DNA of 64,000 nucleotides from positions 4,352,501 through 4,416,500 of the forward strand of contig NZ_CP128846.1 of NCBI RefSeq assembly GCF_030388665.1, given 5' to 3'. Below are positions 28,797 through 37,886 of the stretch, in pieces (the first letter of the stretch is position 1; each line of letters begins with the position of its first letter). The notes beneath the pieces are model-generated. The model was not told the DNA's origin. It was given only the letters and a program-made list of their open reading frames with translations, and made no database searches. This DNA comes from Streptomyces flavofungini (lineage in GTDB: Bacteria; Actinomycetota; Actinomycetes; Streptomycetales; Streptomycetaceae). A program made the position numbers and the translations under genes.

Positions 28797-28824
28797 AGCC
28801 CCTGGCGCAATAGCGCAAGGGGCT
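28797..28824. promoter_or_regulatory. Strong hairpin between divergent purA and the DGK-like gene
   Basis: Twelve-base arms (28797-28808 and 28813-28824, AGCCCCTGGCGC paired with GCGCAAGGGGCT) have one mismatch and an AATA loop. It lies 42 bases upstream of the plus-strand GTG and not past any gene end, so it is probably a leader or attenuator structure, or insulation between two promoters. Confidence 0.5.
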
Positions 28825-28866
28825 CTTGCACAAAGATGCTACCCGAGACCTAAAGAAAGGGCGCAC

Positions 28867-29727
28867 GTGTCGGCTCGCGACCAGCTTCTGGTGGTCATCG
28901 ACCCGGTCGCCCGGCGCACGGACGGGGAGTCCGTGCGTATCGCCAAGGACGTGCTTGGCGCGGGCGCGGGCGTCAGGGTGTGCCTGCCTGAAAGCCCCGA
29001 GGAATTCACGAAAGCGCTGGTCAGACGCGGGTCTCGGCGGCCCGTCGTGGTGGGCGACGATGCCGCGCTGCTGCGCGCGGTCGGTGTGCTGCACCGGGAG
29101 CGCGCGCTCGCGTCCGCCGTTCTCTCCGTCGTTCCCGTCGGCTCCGCCGCGTCCGCCGTCCGGCTGTCCCGGGGGCTCGGGGTGCCCGCCGGGGCGGTGG
29201 CCGCGGCCCGGGCCGTCCTGGAGGGGACGCCGCGGCGGCTGGATCTGCTCGTGGACGACCGGGACGGGGTGGTCCTCGGGGACGTGCTGATTCCGCCGGT
29301 GGGCCCGGTGGGGGCCGGGGGCGGGGTCCCGGGGGCCGAGGACTCCGGGGAGGCCGGGGGCGGGGAGCGGCATCCGTGGCTGCGGACCTGCCAGTCGCTC
29401 GTGCGGACGCTGGCCGTGCGGCCCTCGCGGGTGGTGCCCGGCGGGCCCTCGCGGCTGCGGGTCGAGGCGGACGGGGTGACCCTCGTGGACCTCGACCAGC
29501 CCGTCGAGGGGGTGCGGGTGCGGCCCGGTGGGGCCGGGTTCGCCCGGGTCGAGGTGCATCCGGCGTCCGTCGGGGCGGAGGTCGCGCCGGTGCGGGCGCG
29601 GGCCCGGTCGGTGACGGTGTCGGGGCCGGACTTCCGCTACCGGGCGGACGCGGAGGTCAGCGGCCCGGTGCGGAGCCGGACGTGGCACGTGCGGGCGCAG
29701 GCTTGGGGGCTGGTGCTGCCTCGGTGA
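28867..29727 (+). CDS. Diacylglycerol-kinase-like protein with degenerate catalytic motif
   Basis: The 286-residue protein follows the DAGK/NAD-kinase-like fold: LLVVIDPVARRTDG at the start, VVVGDDAALLRAVG where active enzymes have GGDGT, VVPVGSAASAVRLSRGLGVP where they have PxGTGNDFAR, then RRLDLLV. The C-terminal beta domain (VRVRPGGAGFARVEVHP) is present. Loss of the GGDGT glycines suggests an inactive or altered enzyme. Start is a GTG with GAAAGGG upstream. It is divergent from purA. Confidence 0.7.
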   Translation: MSARDQLLVVIDPVARRTDGESVRIAKDVLGAGAGVRVCLPESPEEFTKALVRRGSRRPVVVGDDAALLRAVGVLHRERALASAVLSVVPVGSAASAVRLSRGLGVPAGAVAAARAVLEGTPRRLDLLVDDRDGVVLGDVLIPPVGPVGAGGGVPGAEDSGEAGGGERHPWLRTCQSLVRTLAVRPSRVVPGGPSRLRVEADGVTLVDLDQPVEGVRVRPGGAGFARVEVHPASVGAEVAPVRARARSVTVSGPDFRYRADAEVSGPVRSRTWHVRAQAWGLVLPR

Positions 29728-29747
29728 GGCGGCCTCGGCCCGGGGCG

Positions 29748-30311
29748 TCAGCGCGGCGGGCCGAAGAGGGATTCCCGGTGGGTGCGCCAGCGCGTCATCA
29801 TGCCCGCCAGTTCCACCTGCACGAACTCGAAGAAGGCGAGGGTCTCCTCCAGGCGGTGGCCCGCGGGTGAGTCGGGGCCGAGGCCCGCGATGCCCTCACG
29901 CAGGGCGGTCTCCCAGCGCTTGAGGACGGAGTCGCGGTTGGTCAGCGCCTCGTACCACTGGTTGCTGTGCACCCGGAAGATGTCGCGCCGCGAACCGGGC
30001 TCCCGCTCGCGGGCGACCATGTACTGCTGGGTCAGATAGCGCACCGCCCCCGAGACCGCCGCCGGGCTCACGTGCAGCCGCTCCCCCAGCTCGGCCGAGG
30101 TGAGCGCGCCGGACTCGGAGGCGAGCAGGGCGGCGAAGACGCGGGCGGGCATGCGCGGCATCCCGGCCCAGACCAGTTGCGCGGCGAACTGCTCGGTGAA
30201 CCGGGACGCGGCCGCCAGGTCCTCCGTGCGGCCGTCCGCGACCCCGTCCGCCTCCCCCTTCACGGAAACGCCCACCGGGCCCGCCACCGCGTCCTTCTCG
30301 TCCGTGCTCAT
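29748..30311 (-). CDS. MarR/GbsR-type repressor of the adjacent exporter
   Basis: The 187-residue regulator has a winged helix at about residues 40-110: RFTEQFAAQLVWAGMPRMPARVFAALLASESGALTSAELGERLHVSPAAVSGAVRYLTQQYMV, followed by REPGSRRDIFRVHS. This is the GbsR/MarR pattern common beside streptomycete ABC exporters. It is divergent from the ABC genes, and a 16-base palindrome lies between them, so it probably represses exporter and itself. Confidence 0.9.
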   Translation of the reverse strand: MSTDEKDAVAGPVGVSVKGEADGVADGRTEDLAAASRFTEQFAAQLVWAGMPRMPARVFAALLASESGALTSAELGERLHVSPAAVSGAVRYLTQQYMVAREREPGSRRDIFRVHSNQWYEALTNRDSVLKRWETALREGIAGLGPDSPAGHRLEETLAFFEFVQVELAGMMTRWRTHRESLFGPPR

Positions 30312-30368
30312 CGCTAGATCATCTCCCCTGCTCGCCCGGCTCACCCCAAGTTTATACAGTTCCTTAAC

Positions 30369-30384
30369 TTCACAAATTTGTGAA
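30369..30384. promoter_or_regulatory. Perfect palindromic operator for the ABC exporter
   Basis: TTCACAAATTTGTGAA is a perfect 16-base palindrome in an A+T-rich island, 20 bases before the exporter ATG and 57 bases from the divergent regulator start. It is the obvious candidate operator for the MarR/GbsR-type protein. Confidence 0.7.
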
Positions 30385-30404
30385 AGTAGCGTACGTTCAA
30401 AAAC

Positions 30405-31337
30405 ATGACGAAGGCAATCACCGTGTCCGGGCTGCACAAGTCGTTCGGCCGGACGCACGCACTGGACGGCCTCGACCTCGACGTCGAGCGCGGTGAGGTG
30501 CACGGCTTCCTCGGGCCCAACGGAGCCGGCAAGTCCACCGCCATCCGCGTCCTGCTCGGCCTGCTGCGGGCCGACTCCGGTGCCGCCCAGCTCCTCGGCA
30601 AGGACCCCTGGCACGACGCCGTGGAACTGCACCGGCGCCTCGCGTACGTACCGGGCGACGTCACCCTGTGGCGGAACCTCTCCGGCGGCGAAGTCATCGA
30701 TCTGTACGGCAAGTTGAGAGGCGGCCTCGACCAGGAGCGGCGGGCCGAGCTGATCGAGCGGTTCGAGCTGGACCCGACGAAGAAGGGCCGCGCCTACTCC
30801 AAGGGCAACCGCCAGAAGGTCGCCCTGGTCGCCGCGTTCGCCTCGGACGTCGAGCTGCTCATCCTCGACGAGCCGACGTCCGGCCTCGACCCGCTGATGG
30901 AGGAGGTCTTCCAGAGCTGCGTGGTCCGGGCGCGCGCGGAGGGCCGCACGGTCCTGCTGTCCTCGCACATCCTCAGCGAGGTCGAGACCCTCTGCGACCG
31001 GGTCAGCATCATCCGCAAGGGCGCCACCGTCGAGTCCGGCTCCCTCGCCGACATGCGCCACCTCACCCGCACCAGCGTCCGCGCCGAACTCGCCGCCGCC
31101 CCCGACGGGATCGCGCACCTGCCGGGCGTGCACGACCTGGAGATCGACGGACACCGCGTCGCCCTCCAGGTCGACACCGACAAGCTGGACGCGGTCCTGC
31201 GCGCCCTCACCGAGTCCGGCATCCGGTCCCTGACCAGCACCCCGCCCACCTTGGAAGAGCTGTTCATGCGCCACTACCAGGACGACGTGGCGACGGCCGG
31301 CGCCGAGCGCGGGTCCCAGGAGGCGATGTCGCGATGA
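30405..31337 (+). CDS. ABC transporter ATP-binding protein
   Basis: The 310-residue ATPase energises the exporter encoded next. It has Walker A (GPNGAGKST, about residues 38-46), Walker B with [14 protein letters not shown], and the H-loop SSHIL. The signature segment reads YSKGNRQKV rather than LSGGQ, a variant usual in this drug-exporter subfamily. The C-terminal 80 residues are accessory. The stop overlaps the permease ATG as ATGA. Confidence 0.94.
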   Translation: MTKAITVSGLHKSFGRTHALDGLDLDVERGEVHGFLGPNGAGKSTAIRVLLGLLRADSGAAQLLGKDPWHDAVELHRRLAYVPGDVTLWRNLSGGEVIDLYGKLRGGLDQERRAELIERFELDPTKKGRAYSKGNRQKVALVAAFASDVELLILDEPTSGLDPLMEEVFQSCVVRARAEGRTVLLSSHILSEVETLCDRVSIIRKGATVESGSLADMRHLTRTSVRAELAAAPDGIAHLPGVHDLEIDGHRVALQVDTDKLDAVLRALTESGIRSLTSTPPTLEELFMRHYQDDVATAGAERGSQEAMSR

Positions 31338-32956
31338 CCACCGCGACCACCGCGCCCGCGGCCCCCGCGCGGCGCACCGGCGGCCGCCGCCACCTGGCGG
31401 GCACCGGACCGCTGCTGCGCCTGGCACTGCGCCGCGACCGCGTGATCATCCCGGTGTGGCTCGCCGTCATCGCGATGATGGTCCTGAGCATGCCGAGCAC
31501 CCTGAAGGAGGTGTACGGCACGGCGGCCCAGCGCGCCGACCTGACGGAGTCCCTTGCCACCAACGCCTCCCTGCGCGCCCTCTACGGCCCCGTCTTCGAC
31601 CAGTCCTTCGGCGGGCTCACGGCCTGGCGCGTCGGCGTCTTCGCCGGGGTGCTCGCCGCCGTGATGAGCCTCGTCATCGTCGTACGGCACACCCGCGAGG
31701 AAGAGGAGACCGGGCGCCAGGAGATGATCTCCTCGGCCATGGTCGGCCGCCGGGCGCCGCTGACGTCGGCGCTGCTCACGGCGCTGGTCGCGAACGCGCT
31801 CCTCGGTCTGCTCGTCGCCGCGGGACTCGCGGGCGAGGGCGGCGCGGGGGCGCTCGCGCTCGGGCTCGGCATCGCCGGGGTGGGCATGGTGTTCGCCACG
31901 ATGGCGGCGCTGGTCGCCCAGCTCACGGAGAGCGCCCGCCTCGCCAAGGGCCTCACGTCGGCGCTGCTCGGCGCGGCGTTCGTGCTGCGCGCGGCCGGGG
32001 ACTCGGCGACGGCCGACGGGTCCTCGCTGCTCACCTGGCTGTCCCCGGTCGGCTGGCTGGAGAACCTGCGGTCGTTCGGCGCCGAACGGTGGTGGGTGCT
32101 GCTGCTGTTCGCGGGCGCCGCCGCCGTCCAGACCATCGGGGCGTACGAACTCGCCGGGCGCCGCGACGTCGGCATGAGCTTCCTGCCGTCCCGCCCAGGA
32201 CCCGCGCACGGCCGCCTCGGCACGGCGGGCGCGCTCGCCCGGCGGCTGCAGCGCGGCGCCGTCATCGGCTGGAGCCTCGGCTTCCTCGCCGCCGGTCTCG
32301 TCTTCGGCGGGATGACGGAGGGCGCCGCCGACCTGGTCGGCGACAACGAGAACACCCGCGAGATCTTCGAGCGCATGGGCGGCCAGACCGGCCTCACCGA
32401 CGCCTTCCTCGCCGCGATCGTCGGCCTCGTCGGCATGGTCGGCGCGCTCTACATCGTCGCCTCCGTCCTGCGGCTGCACGGCGAGGAAACCTCGCAGCGC
32501 GCCGAGCCGGTCCTCGCGAACGCGGTGGGCAGGCTGCGCTGGGCGGCCGGCCACCTCGTGCTCGCCTTCGCGGGCGCCGCGCTGATCATGCTGCTCGCGG
32601 CCTGCGGACTCGCCATCGGATACGGGCAGGACTTCGGGCCGATCCTCGGCGCCTGCCTGGTCCAGCTCCCCGCGATCTGGCTGCTCGGCGCCGTCGCGGT
32701 CCTGCTGCACGGCCTCTCGCCCCACCTGGCCGTCGGCGCCTGGGGCGTGGCGGGCCTCGCCCTGCTCATCGGCTGGATCGGCCCCGCCCTCGACGTACCG
32801 CAGCCGATCATGAACCTGTCGCCGTTCTCGCACCTGCCGAAGCTGCCGGGCCAGGACATGGCGTGGAGCCCGGTGCTGCTGCTCACGGCCGCGGCGGTGG
32901 TGTTCACGGCGGCCGGGCTCGCGGGCCTGCGCCGCCGGGACCTGGCGACCGGCTGA
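31334..32956 (+). CDS. ABC exporter permease, two-repeat type
   Basis: The 540-residue membrane protein has about twelve hydrophobic helices in two halves, separated near residue 290 by a cytoplasmic loop. [21 protein letters not shown] begins the first half. It belongs to the large streptomycete exporter family annotated as antibiotic or anibiotic transporter permeases. The substrate is unknown. It forms an operon with the ATPase and is probably controlled by the divergent MarR-like repressor. Confidence 0.9.
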   Translation: MTTATTAPAAPARRTGGRRHLAGTGPLLRLALRRDRVIIPVWLAVIAMMVLSMPSTLKEVYGTAAQRADLTESLATNASLRALYGPVFDQSFGGLTAWRVGVFAGVLAAVMSLVIVVRHTREEEETGRQEMISSAMVGRRAPLTSALLTALVANALLGLLVAAGLAGEGGAGALALGLGIAGVGMVFATMAALVAQLTESARLAKGLTSALLGAAFVLRAAGDSATADGSSLLTWLSPVGWLENLRSFGAERWWVLLLFAGAAAVQTIGAYELAGRRDVGMSFLPSRPGPAHGRLGTAGALARRLQRGAVIGWSLGFLAAGLVFGGMTEGAADLVGDNENTREIFERMGGQTGLTDAFLAAIVGLVGMVGALYIVASVLRLHGEETSQRAEPVLANAVGRLRWAAGHLVLAFAGAALIMLLAACGLAIGYGQDFGPILGACLVQLPAIWLLGAVAVLLHGLSPHLAVGAWGVAGLALLIGWIGPALDVPQPIMNLSPFSHLPKLPGQDMAWSPVLLLTAAAVVFTAAGLAGLRRRDLATG

Positions 32957-32978
32957 ACACGCCCCGCCCCGCAGCCGC

Positions 32979-34187
32979 TCAGCACTCGACGAGCAGCTCC
33001 CCGAGGCCCCGGATCACGAAGCCCGGTTTGCGCACGGGCTCCGCCGCGAGCCGCAGGTCCGGGGCCCGGCGCAGCAACGCCCCGAGCGAGGCGGCCAGTT
33101 CGACGCGGGCGAGCGGTGCGCCGACGCAGTAGTGGATGCCCGCGCCGAAGGAGATGTGCGGGTTGTCGGCGCGGGCCAGGTCCAGGGTGTCGGGGGCGGC
33201 GAACGCGGCCGGGTCCCGGTTGGCGGAGCCGAAGAGCAGCGCCACCTCGCTGCCGCGCGGGATGAGGGTGTCCCCGACCTCGATGTCGTCGAGCACCCAC
33301 CGCTCGAAGAGCTGGAGCGGGGTGTCGTGGCGCAGCAGCTCCTCGACGGCCGTGGGCAGCAGCCGCTCCGGTTCGGCACGCAGGGCGGCGAGCTGGTCGG
33401 GGTGGCCGAAGAGGGCGTGCCAGCCGTTCGCCGTGGAGTTGACGGTCGCCTCGTGGCCCGCGTTCAGGAGCAGCACACAGGTCGAGATCATCTCCTGCTC
33501 GCTGAGCCTGTCGCCCTCGTCGTGCGCGGCGATGAGGGCGCTGATCAGATCGTCGCGGGGCTCCTTGCGCCGCGCGGCGATCAGCTCCCGCAAGTACGCC
33601 GAGAACTCCACCGAGGCCCGCACGGCCCGAGCCGCCGTCTCCTCCCCCGGATTCAGCTCGTACATCCCGCAGATGTCCGCCGACCAGGGCCGCAGCGCCC
33701 CCCGGTCCGCCTCCGGCACGCCCAGCATCTCGGCGATCACCGCGACGGGCAGCGGCTCGGCGACCCGCGCCACCAGGTCCCCGCCCCCGTCCGCCACCAG
33801 GCCCCGCACCAGCTCGTCCGCGAGGCCCTCGACGTACGGCCGAAGGCGCTCCACCGTGCGCGGTGTGAACGCCTTCGCCACCAGGCGGCGGACACGGGTG
33901 TGCGCCGGGGTCTCCAGGTCGAGCATGCCGTTGTCGTTGAGGACGTGGAACGGCTCGTGCTCGGGCGGCGGCGCCTGGCGGCCGAACTCCTCGTGGCTGT
34001 ACCGGTGCAGGTACGTGCGGCCGAGGCGGCGGTCGCGCAACAGGGCGGCGACGTCGGCGTGGTGCGGGATCAGGTACTGGCGGCTGGGTTCGTAGTAGTG
34101 CGCGCGGCCCCGGGCGCGCAGGGTGGCGTACGCGGGGTAGGGGTCCGCCACGAACTGGGGCGACCAGGGGTCGAAGGGGGCGTCCAT
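32979..34187 (-). CDS. Cytochrome P450
   Basis: This 402-residue soluble P450 carries the I-helix LNAGHEATVN (with Ala where Thr/Glu-Thr is common), the K-helix EELLR, and the heme-binding loop FGAGIHYCVGAPLAR, placing the thiolate ligand at Cys354. LDLETPAHTRVRRLVAKAFTPR is the usual CYP107/105-like N-terminal block. No ferredoxin or biosynthetic partner lies beside it, so it must use a general redox partner and its substrate is unknown. ATG at 34187 fits family starts. Confidence 0.94.
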   Translation of the reverse strand: MDAPFDPWSPQFVADPYPAYATLRARGRAHYYEPSRQYLIPHHADVAALLRDRRLGRTYLHRYSHEEFGRQAPPPEHEPFHVLNDNGMLDLETPAHTRVRRLVAKAFTPRTVERLRPYVEGLADELVRGLVADGGGDLVARVAEPLPVAVIAEMLGVPEADRGALRPWSADICGMYELNPGEETAARAVRASVEFSAYLRELIAARRKEPRDDLISALIAAHDEGDRLSEQEMISTCVLLLNAGHEATVNSTANGWHALFGHPDQLAALRAEPERLLPTAVEELLRHDTPLQLFERWVLDDIEVGDTLIPRGSEVALLFGSANRDPAAFAAPDTLDLARADNPHISFGAGIHYCVGAPLARVELAASLGALLRRAPDLRLAAEPVRKPGFVIRGLGELLVEC

Positions 34188-34206
34188 GCGGGGACGCTAG
34201 CCGCGC

Positions 34207-34296
34207 GCACCCCGCCTGACCAGACCGGCGCACCCCGCCCGACCGGACCCGCGCACCCCGCCCGACCGGACCCGCGCGCCCGCCCGACCGGCCCCC

Positions 34297-34298
<2 letters not shown>
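34207..34298. repeat. Four tandem 23-base repeats
   Basis: Units begin at 34207, 34230, 34253 and 34276 with exact period 23. Copies 2 and 3 are identical (GCACCCCGCCCGACCGGACC then CGC), and copies 1 and 4 are diverged. The array fills the gap between the P450 start and the response-regulator stop. Confidence 0.8.
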
Positions 34299-34976
<678 letters not shown>

Positions 34977-34977
<1 letters not shown>

Positions 34978-36419
34978 CAGGCGTGACCTCCGGCGGGCTT
35001 GTCGAGGGAGACGGTGCGGGCGGTCTCGGGGGACGAGGGCGCGGGCACGGTGGGCGCGGCCTTCGTGGACCCGGGCGCGGCAGGGGCGTCGGCCACCCTC
35101 GTGGCGCCCCCCGCCTCCGCCGCCCGCGGGGCGTCAGCCGGGACCGGCAGGAACACCGTCACCTCGTACCCGCCCTCCTCGGTCGGCTCCGCCGTCATGT
35201 CGCCGTCCAGCATCGACACCCGCTCGCGCATGCCCGTGATGCCGTGCCCGGCGCCCGGCGACGGCTTCACCGGATCCGTCGGGGGCCCGTTGACGATCCG
35301 CAGGCCGAGCCCGCCGAGGACATAGCCGATCTCCACCCGGGCCGTCGCCCCCGGCGCGTGCCGCAGGCTGTTGCTGAGCGCCTCCTGCACGATGCGGTAC
35401 GCCGACAGCTCCACGCCCTGCGGCAGCTCGCGGACCGCGCCGGTGACGACCTTCTCCACGGCGAGGCCGGTGCCGCGCACGTTGTCGAGCAGCCGGTCGA
35501 TGTCGGCGAGGGTGGGCTGCGGGGCGTCGGGGGCCTCGTAGTCCTCCGCCCGGACGACGCCGAGGACGCGGCGCAGCTCGGTCAGGGCGATCACCGCGTT
35601 CTCGCGGATCGTCGCGAAGGCCTGTTCCAGCTCCGGCGGCGGGTTCTCCACCCGGTACGGGGCGGCCTCCGCCTGGATCGCGACCACCGACATGTGGTGG
35701 GCGACCACGTCGTGCAGCTCGCGAGCGATGTTCGTGCGCTCCTCCAGGAGCGTGCGCCGGTCCCGCTCCACGGCGGTGACGGTGCGCTCGGCCACGACCT
35801 CGCGGCGGGTGTTGGTGTTCACGGCGACCAGGCTGACCAGGGTGATCGCGATGCCGCTGACCACGGCGAGAGCCCCGCTGTTGGAGGCGTAGTGCGACCC
35901 GCCGGCGTCCGCGACGAACGAGTACACGGTCGTGAGGATCCACATCCAGGCCGCCGCGCGGGGGCGGGTGCGGGCCGCGACCACCATCATCACCATCGTG
36001 TGCCCCGCGAAGGAGCCCGGCGACCAGGGGTAGTCGATGCCGCCGGCCACGGCCACGAGGAACGGGGTCACCGCCAGCGACAGCCACCACGCCAGGACCG
36101 GGCGCACCAGCGTCAGGGCCACCGTGAGCGCCGGGACCAGCGACGCCAGGACCTCGATCAGGCCGTTGCCGCCGTAGCCCCCGGACATCCCCGCGTACGT
36201 GACCAGCACCGTGAACGCGGCCATCGTCAGGACCACCGCGTGCGGGGACCACACGGCGAACCTGCGTATCCGCCCCGGCAGCCACTGCACCAGCGGTGCG
36301 TCGGGGCGCAGTGGGGGCAGGGGGCGGTAGGCGAAGGCGTTGTGGAAGAGGTCCGTGCGCAGGCCCTGGAGGGCGTTCTGCGCGAGGTGGAACTCCGGGC
36401 TGCGCGTTTTCTCGGTCAC
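34977..36419 (-). CDS. NarL-type sensor histidine kinase (HisKA_3)
   Basis: The 480-residue kinase has about five to six hydrophobic helices between residues 55 and 200, the dimerisation/phosphoacceptor box ARELHDVVAHHMSVV, and a short HATPase domain (EALSNSLRHAPGA, GITGMRERVSMLDG). This is the multi-TM, no-loop class typical of actinobacteria. A Pro/Ala/Thr-rich C-terminal tail of about 50 residues is extra. The start is GTG at 36419 without an obvious ribosome-binding site, so the message may be leaderless. Confidence 0.92.
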
Positions 36420-36737
36420 GCGTCAGACGGTACGGGGCGGGGGGACGACGCCGCGTCCCCTCCGGGACGGGTTCGCGGGGGTCCGTCCCAGGTACTACGT
36501 GGCGGGGGCCGGGCCCTGCCGGGGCTCCCCGATCCCGCCCCTTTCCCGAAACCGGGGCTGCGCCCCTGGACCCCGGGGGCGGGTGTCCCGTACGGGTGGG
36601 CCCGTCCTCCCCCGAATCGGCGCTCCGCGCCTCGTCCTCGAACGCCGGACAGGCTGAAGACCTGCTCCTTGAGAGCTTGGGGGGAGATTGAGGACGAGCG
36701 CGAAGCGCGACCCGGGGGCGCCCGGCCCACCCCGGGG
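36420..36737. other. 318-base intergenic region with a dispersed repeat
   Basis: The region is G/C-run-rich and contains repeat copy B at 36630-36657. No open frame looks coding. It separates the kinase start from the alpha/beta-hydrolase stop. Confidence 0.4.
36630..36657 (+). repeat. Dispersed streptomycete intergenic repeat, copy B
   Basis: It matches copy A at 12879-12906 except at two positions, and both copies are preceded by a similar GATCGGC/AATCGGC block. Confidence 0.6.
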
Positions 36738-37655
36738 TCAGAACGCCAGCTGGGCGATCTCCTCCGCGACCACCGCGCAGGCGTCCGCCGCCGGATCGAT
36801 CAGGGGAAAGTGGCCGACGTCCTCCAGCAGCGTCAAGCCGACCACCTCACCGGCCTTGGCCGCCGCGTCCGCGTACGCCTCGGAGACGACCTGCGGCACG
36901 ACGATGTCGGTGCGCCCCTGCACGACGGTGGTCGCGATCCCGGTGGGCAGCAGCACCGCCGGATCCGCATGCGCAAGCCGCTCCTCGAACAGCGCCTCGG
37001 CGCCCCCCGCCCCCGCCCCGGAAGCAGCGACACCCAGGAACTGCCGCACCGCCCCGGAACACACCCCCAGATCGTCCGCCACCCGCAGATCCCCGATCGG
37101 GGCCAGCGCCACCACACCCCGCAGCGGGGCGGGCCGCGCCAGGTGCCAAGGCGACTCCTGCGGCAGCACGTGCCGCGCAGCCGCCCACAACGCGAGATGC
37201 CCCCCGGCCGAGTGCCCGGTCACCACGACCCGGTGCGGGTCGGCGCCAGGCAGCGCCGTCCGGACGAGCCCGGGCAAGGCGTCGAGCGCGGCGGCCACGT
37301 CGTCGAGGGTGTCGGGCCACCGCCCGGCGACGGGCCCCGCGCCGCCCTGCGCCGGGACCAGCCCCCCAGAAGCCCCCCGCCGATACTCCACGCTCGCCAC
37401 GGCGAACCCCCGCCGGGCCAGGAAGTCCGCGAACGGTGACACGTGCGCGCGGTCGTACGGAGCCCGCCACGCGCCACCGTGCAGCACCACGACGAGCGGC
37501 GCGGCCCGATCGGCGCCGCCGCGCGGGGCGTAGAAGTCGATGACCTGGTCCGCGTGCGCCCCGTACGCGGCGGTGGAGTCGGGCCGGACCGCGGGATGCG
37601 CGAAAGCGGAGTCCTGCTCGGCGGCATCGCGGGCCACGGCGGCGTCGTCCGGCAT
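36738..37655 (-). CDS. Alpha/beta hydrolase, probable kynurenine formamidase
   Basis: The 305-residue hydrolase has the oxyanion motif HGGAW (about residue 60), the nucleophile elbow GHSAGG, and a late VGHFPLIDP with the likely catalytic histidine. This HGG(A/F)W type includes eukaryotic-style kynurenine formamidases. It follows kynureninase and tryptophan dioxygenase on the same strand, and the locus has no KynB-type metalloenzyme, so hydrolysis of N-formylkynurenine to kynurenine is the best guess. A strong hairpin lies just upstream, so its transcription may be partly separate. Confidence 0.75.
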   Translation of the reverse strand: MPDDAAVARDAAEQDSAFAHPAVRPDSTAAYGAHADQVIDFYAPRGGADRAAPLVVVLHGGAWRAPYDRAHVSPFADFLARRGFAVASVEYRRGASGGLVPAQGGAGPVAGRWPDTLDDVAAALDALPGLVRTALPGADPHRVVVTGHSAGGHLALWAAARHVLPQESPWHLARPAPLRGVVALAPIGDLRVADDLGVCSGAVRQFLGVAASGAGAGGAEALFEERLAHADPAVLLPTGIATTVVQGRTDIVVPQVVSEAYADAAAKAGEVVGLTLLEDVGHFPLIDPAADACAVVAEEIAQLAF

Positions 37656-37685
37656 ACGGCAACCCTCTCAAACTCGGCCACTGGC

Positions 37686-37729
37686 CGCCCGTCGGCCACC
37701 GGCAGCAACTGTCCGGCGGCCGACGGGCG
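37686..37729. terminator. Strong hairpin between kynureninase and the hydrolase gene
   Basis: Seventeen-base arms (37686-37702 and 37713-37729) pair with one mismatch around a ten-base loop. The core is CGCCCGTCGGCC against GGCCGACGGGCG. It sits about 30 bases before the hydrolase ATG, so it is either a terminator for kynU or an attenuator for the hydrolase. Confidence 0.6.
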
Positions 37730-37886
37730 TTCGTACCATGATCCAGATTTGCCGGACGGTATCAGGATCCGGCGGGCATCCGTGCCCCAGGGCCCACCGC
37801 ACCGCCCCATCCAGCGACCCCACGGCACTCTCCCCGGCCACGGGGAGCCCTCGGGGGCCACGGGACGCCACGGTGGGCGCCCCCGG

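Noticed and set aside
32979..34187. P450 plus ABC exporter and two-component system as a biosynthetic gene cluster
   Set aside because: No synthase, NRPS, terpene cyclase or other core enzyme is nearby, and the exporter is divergently regulated by its own repressor.
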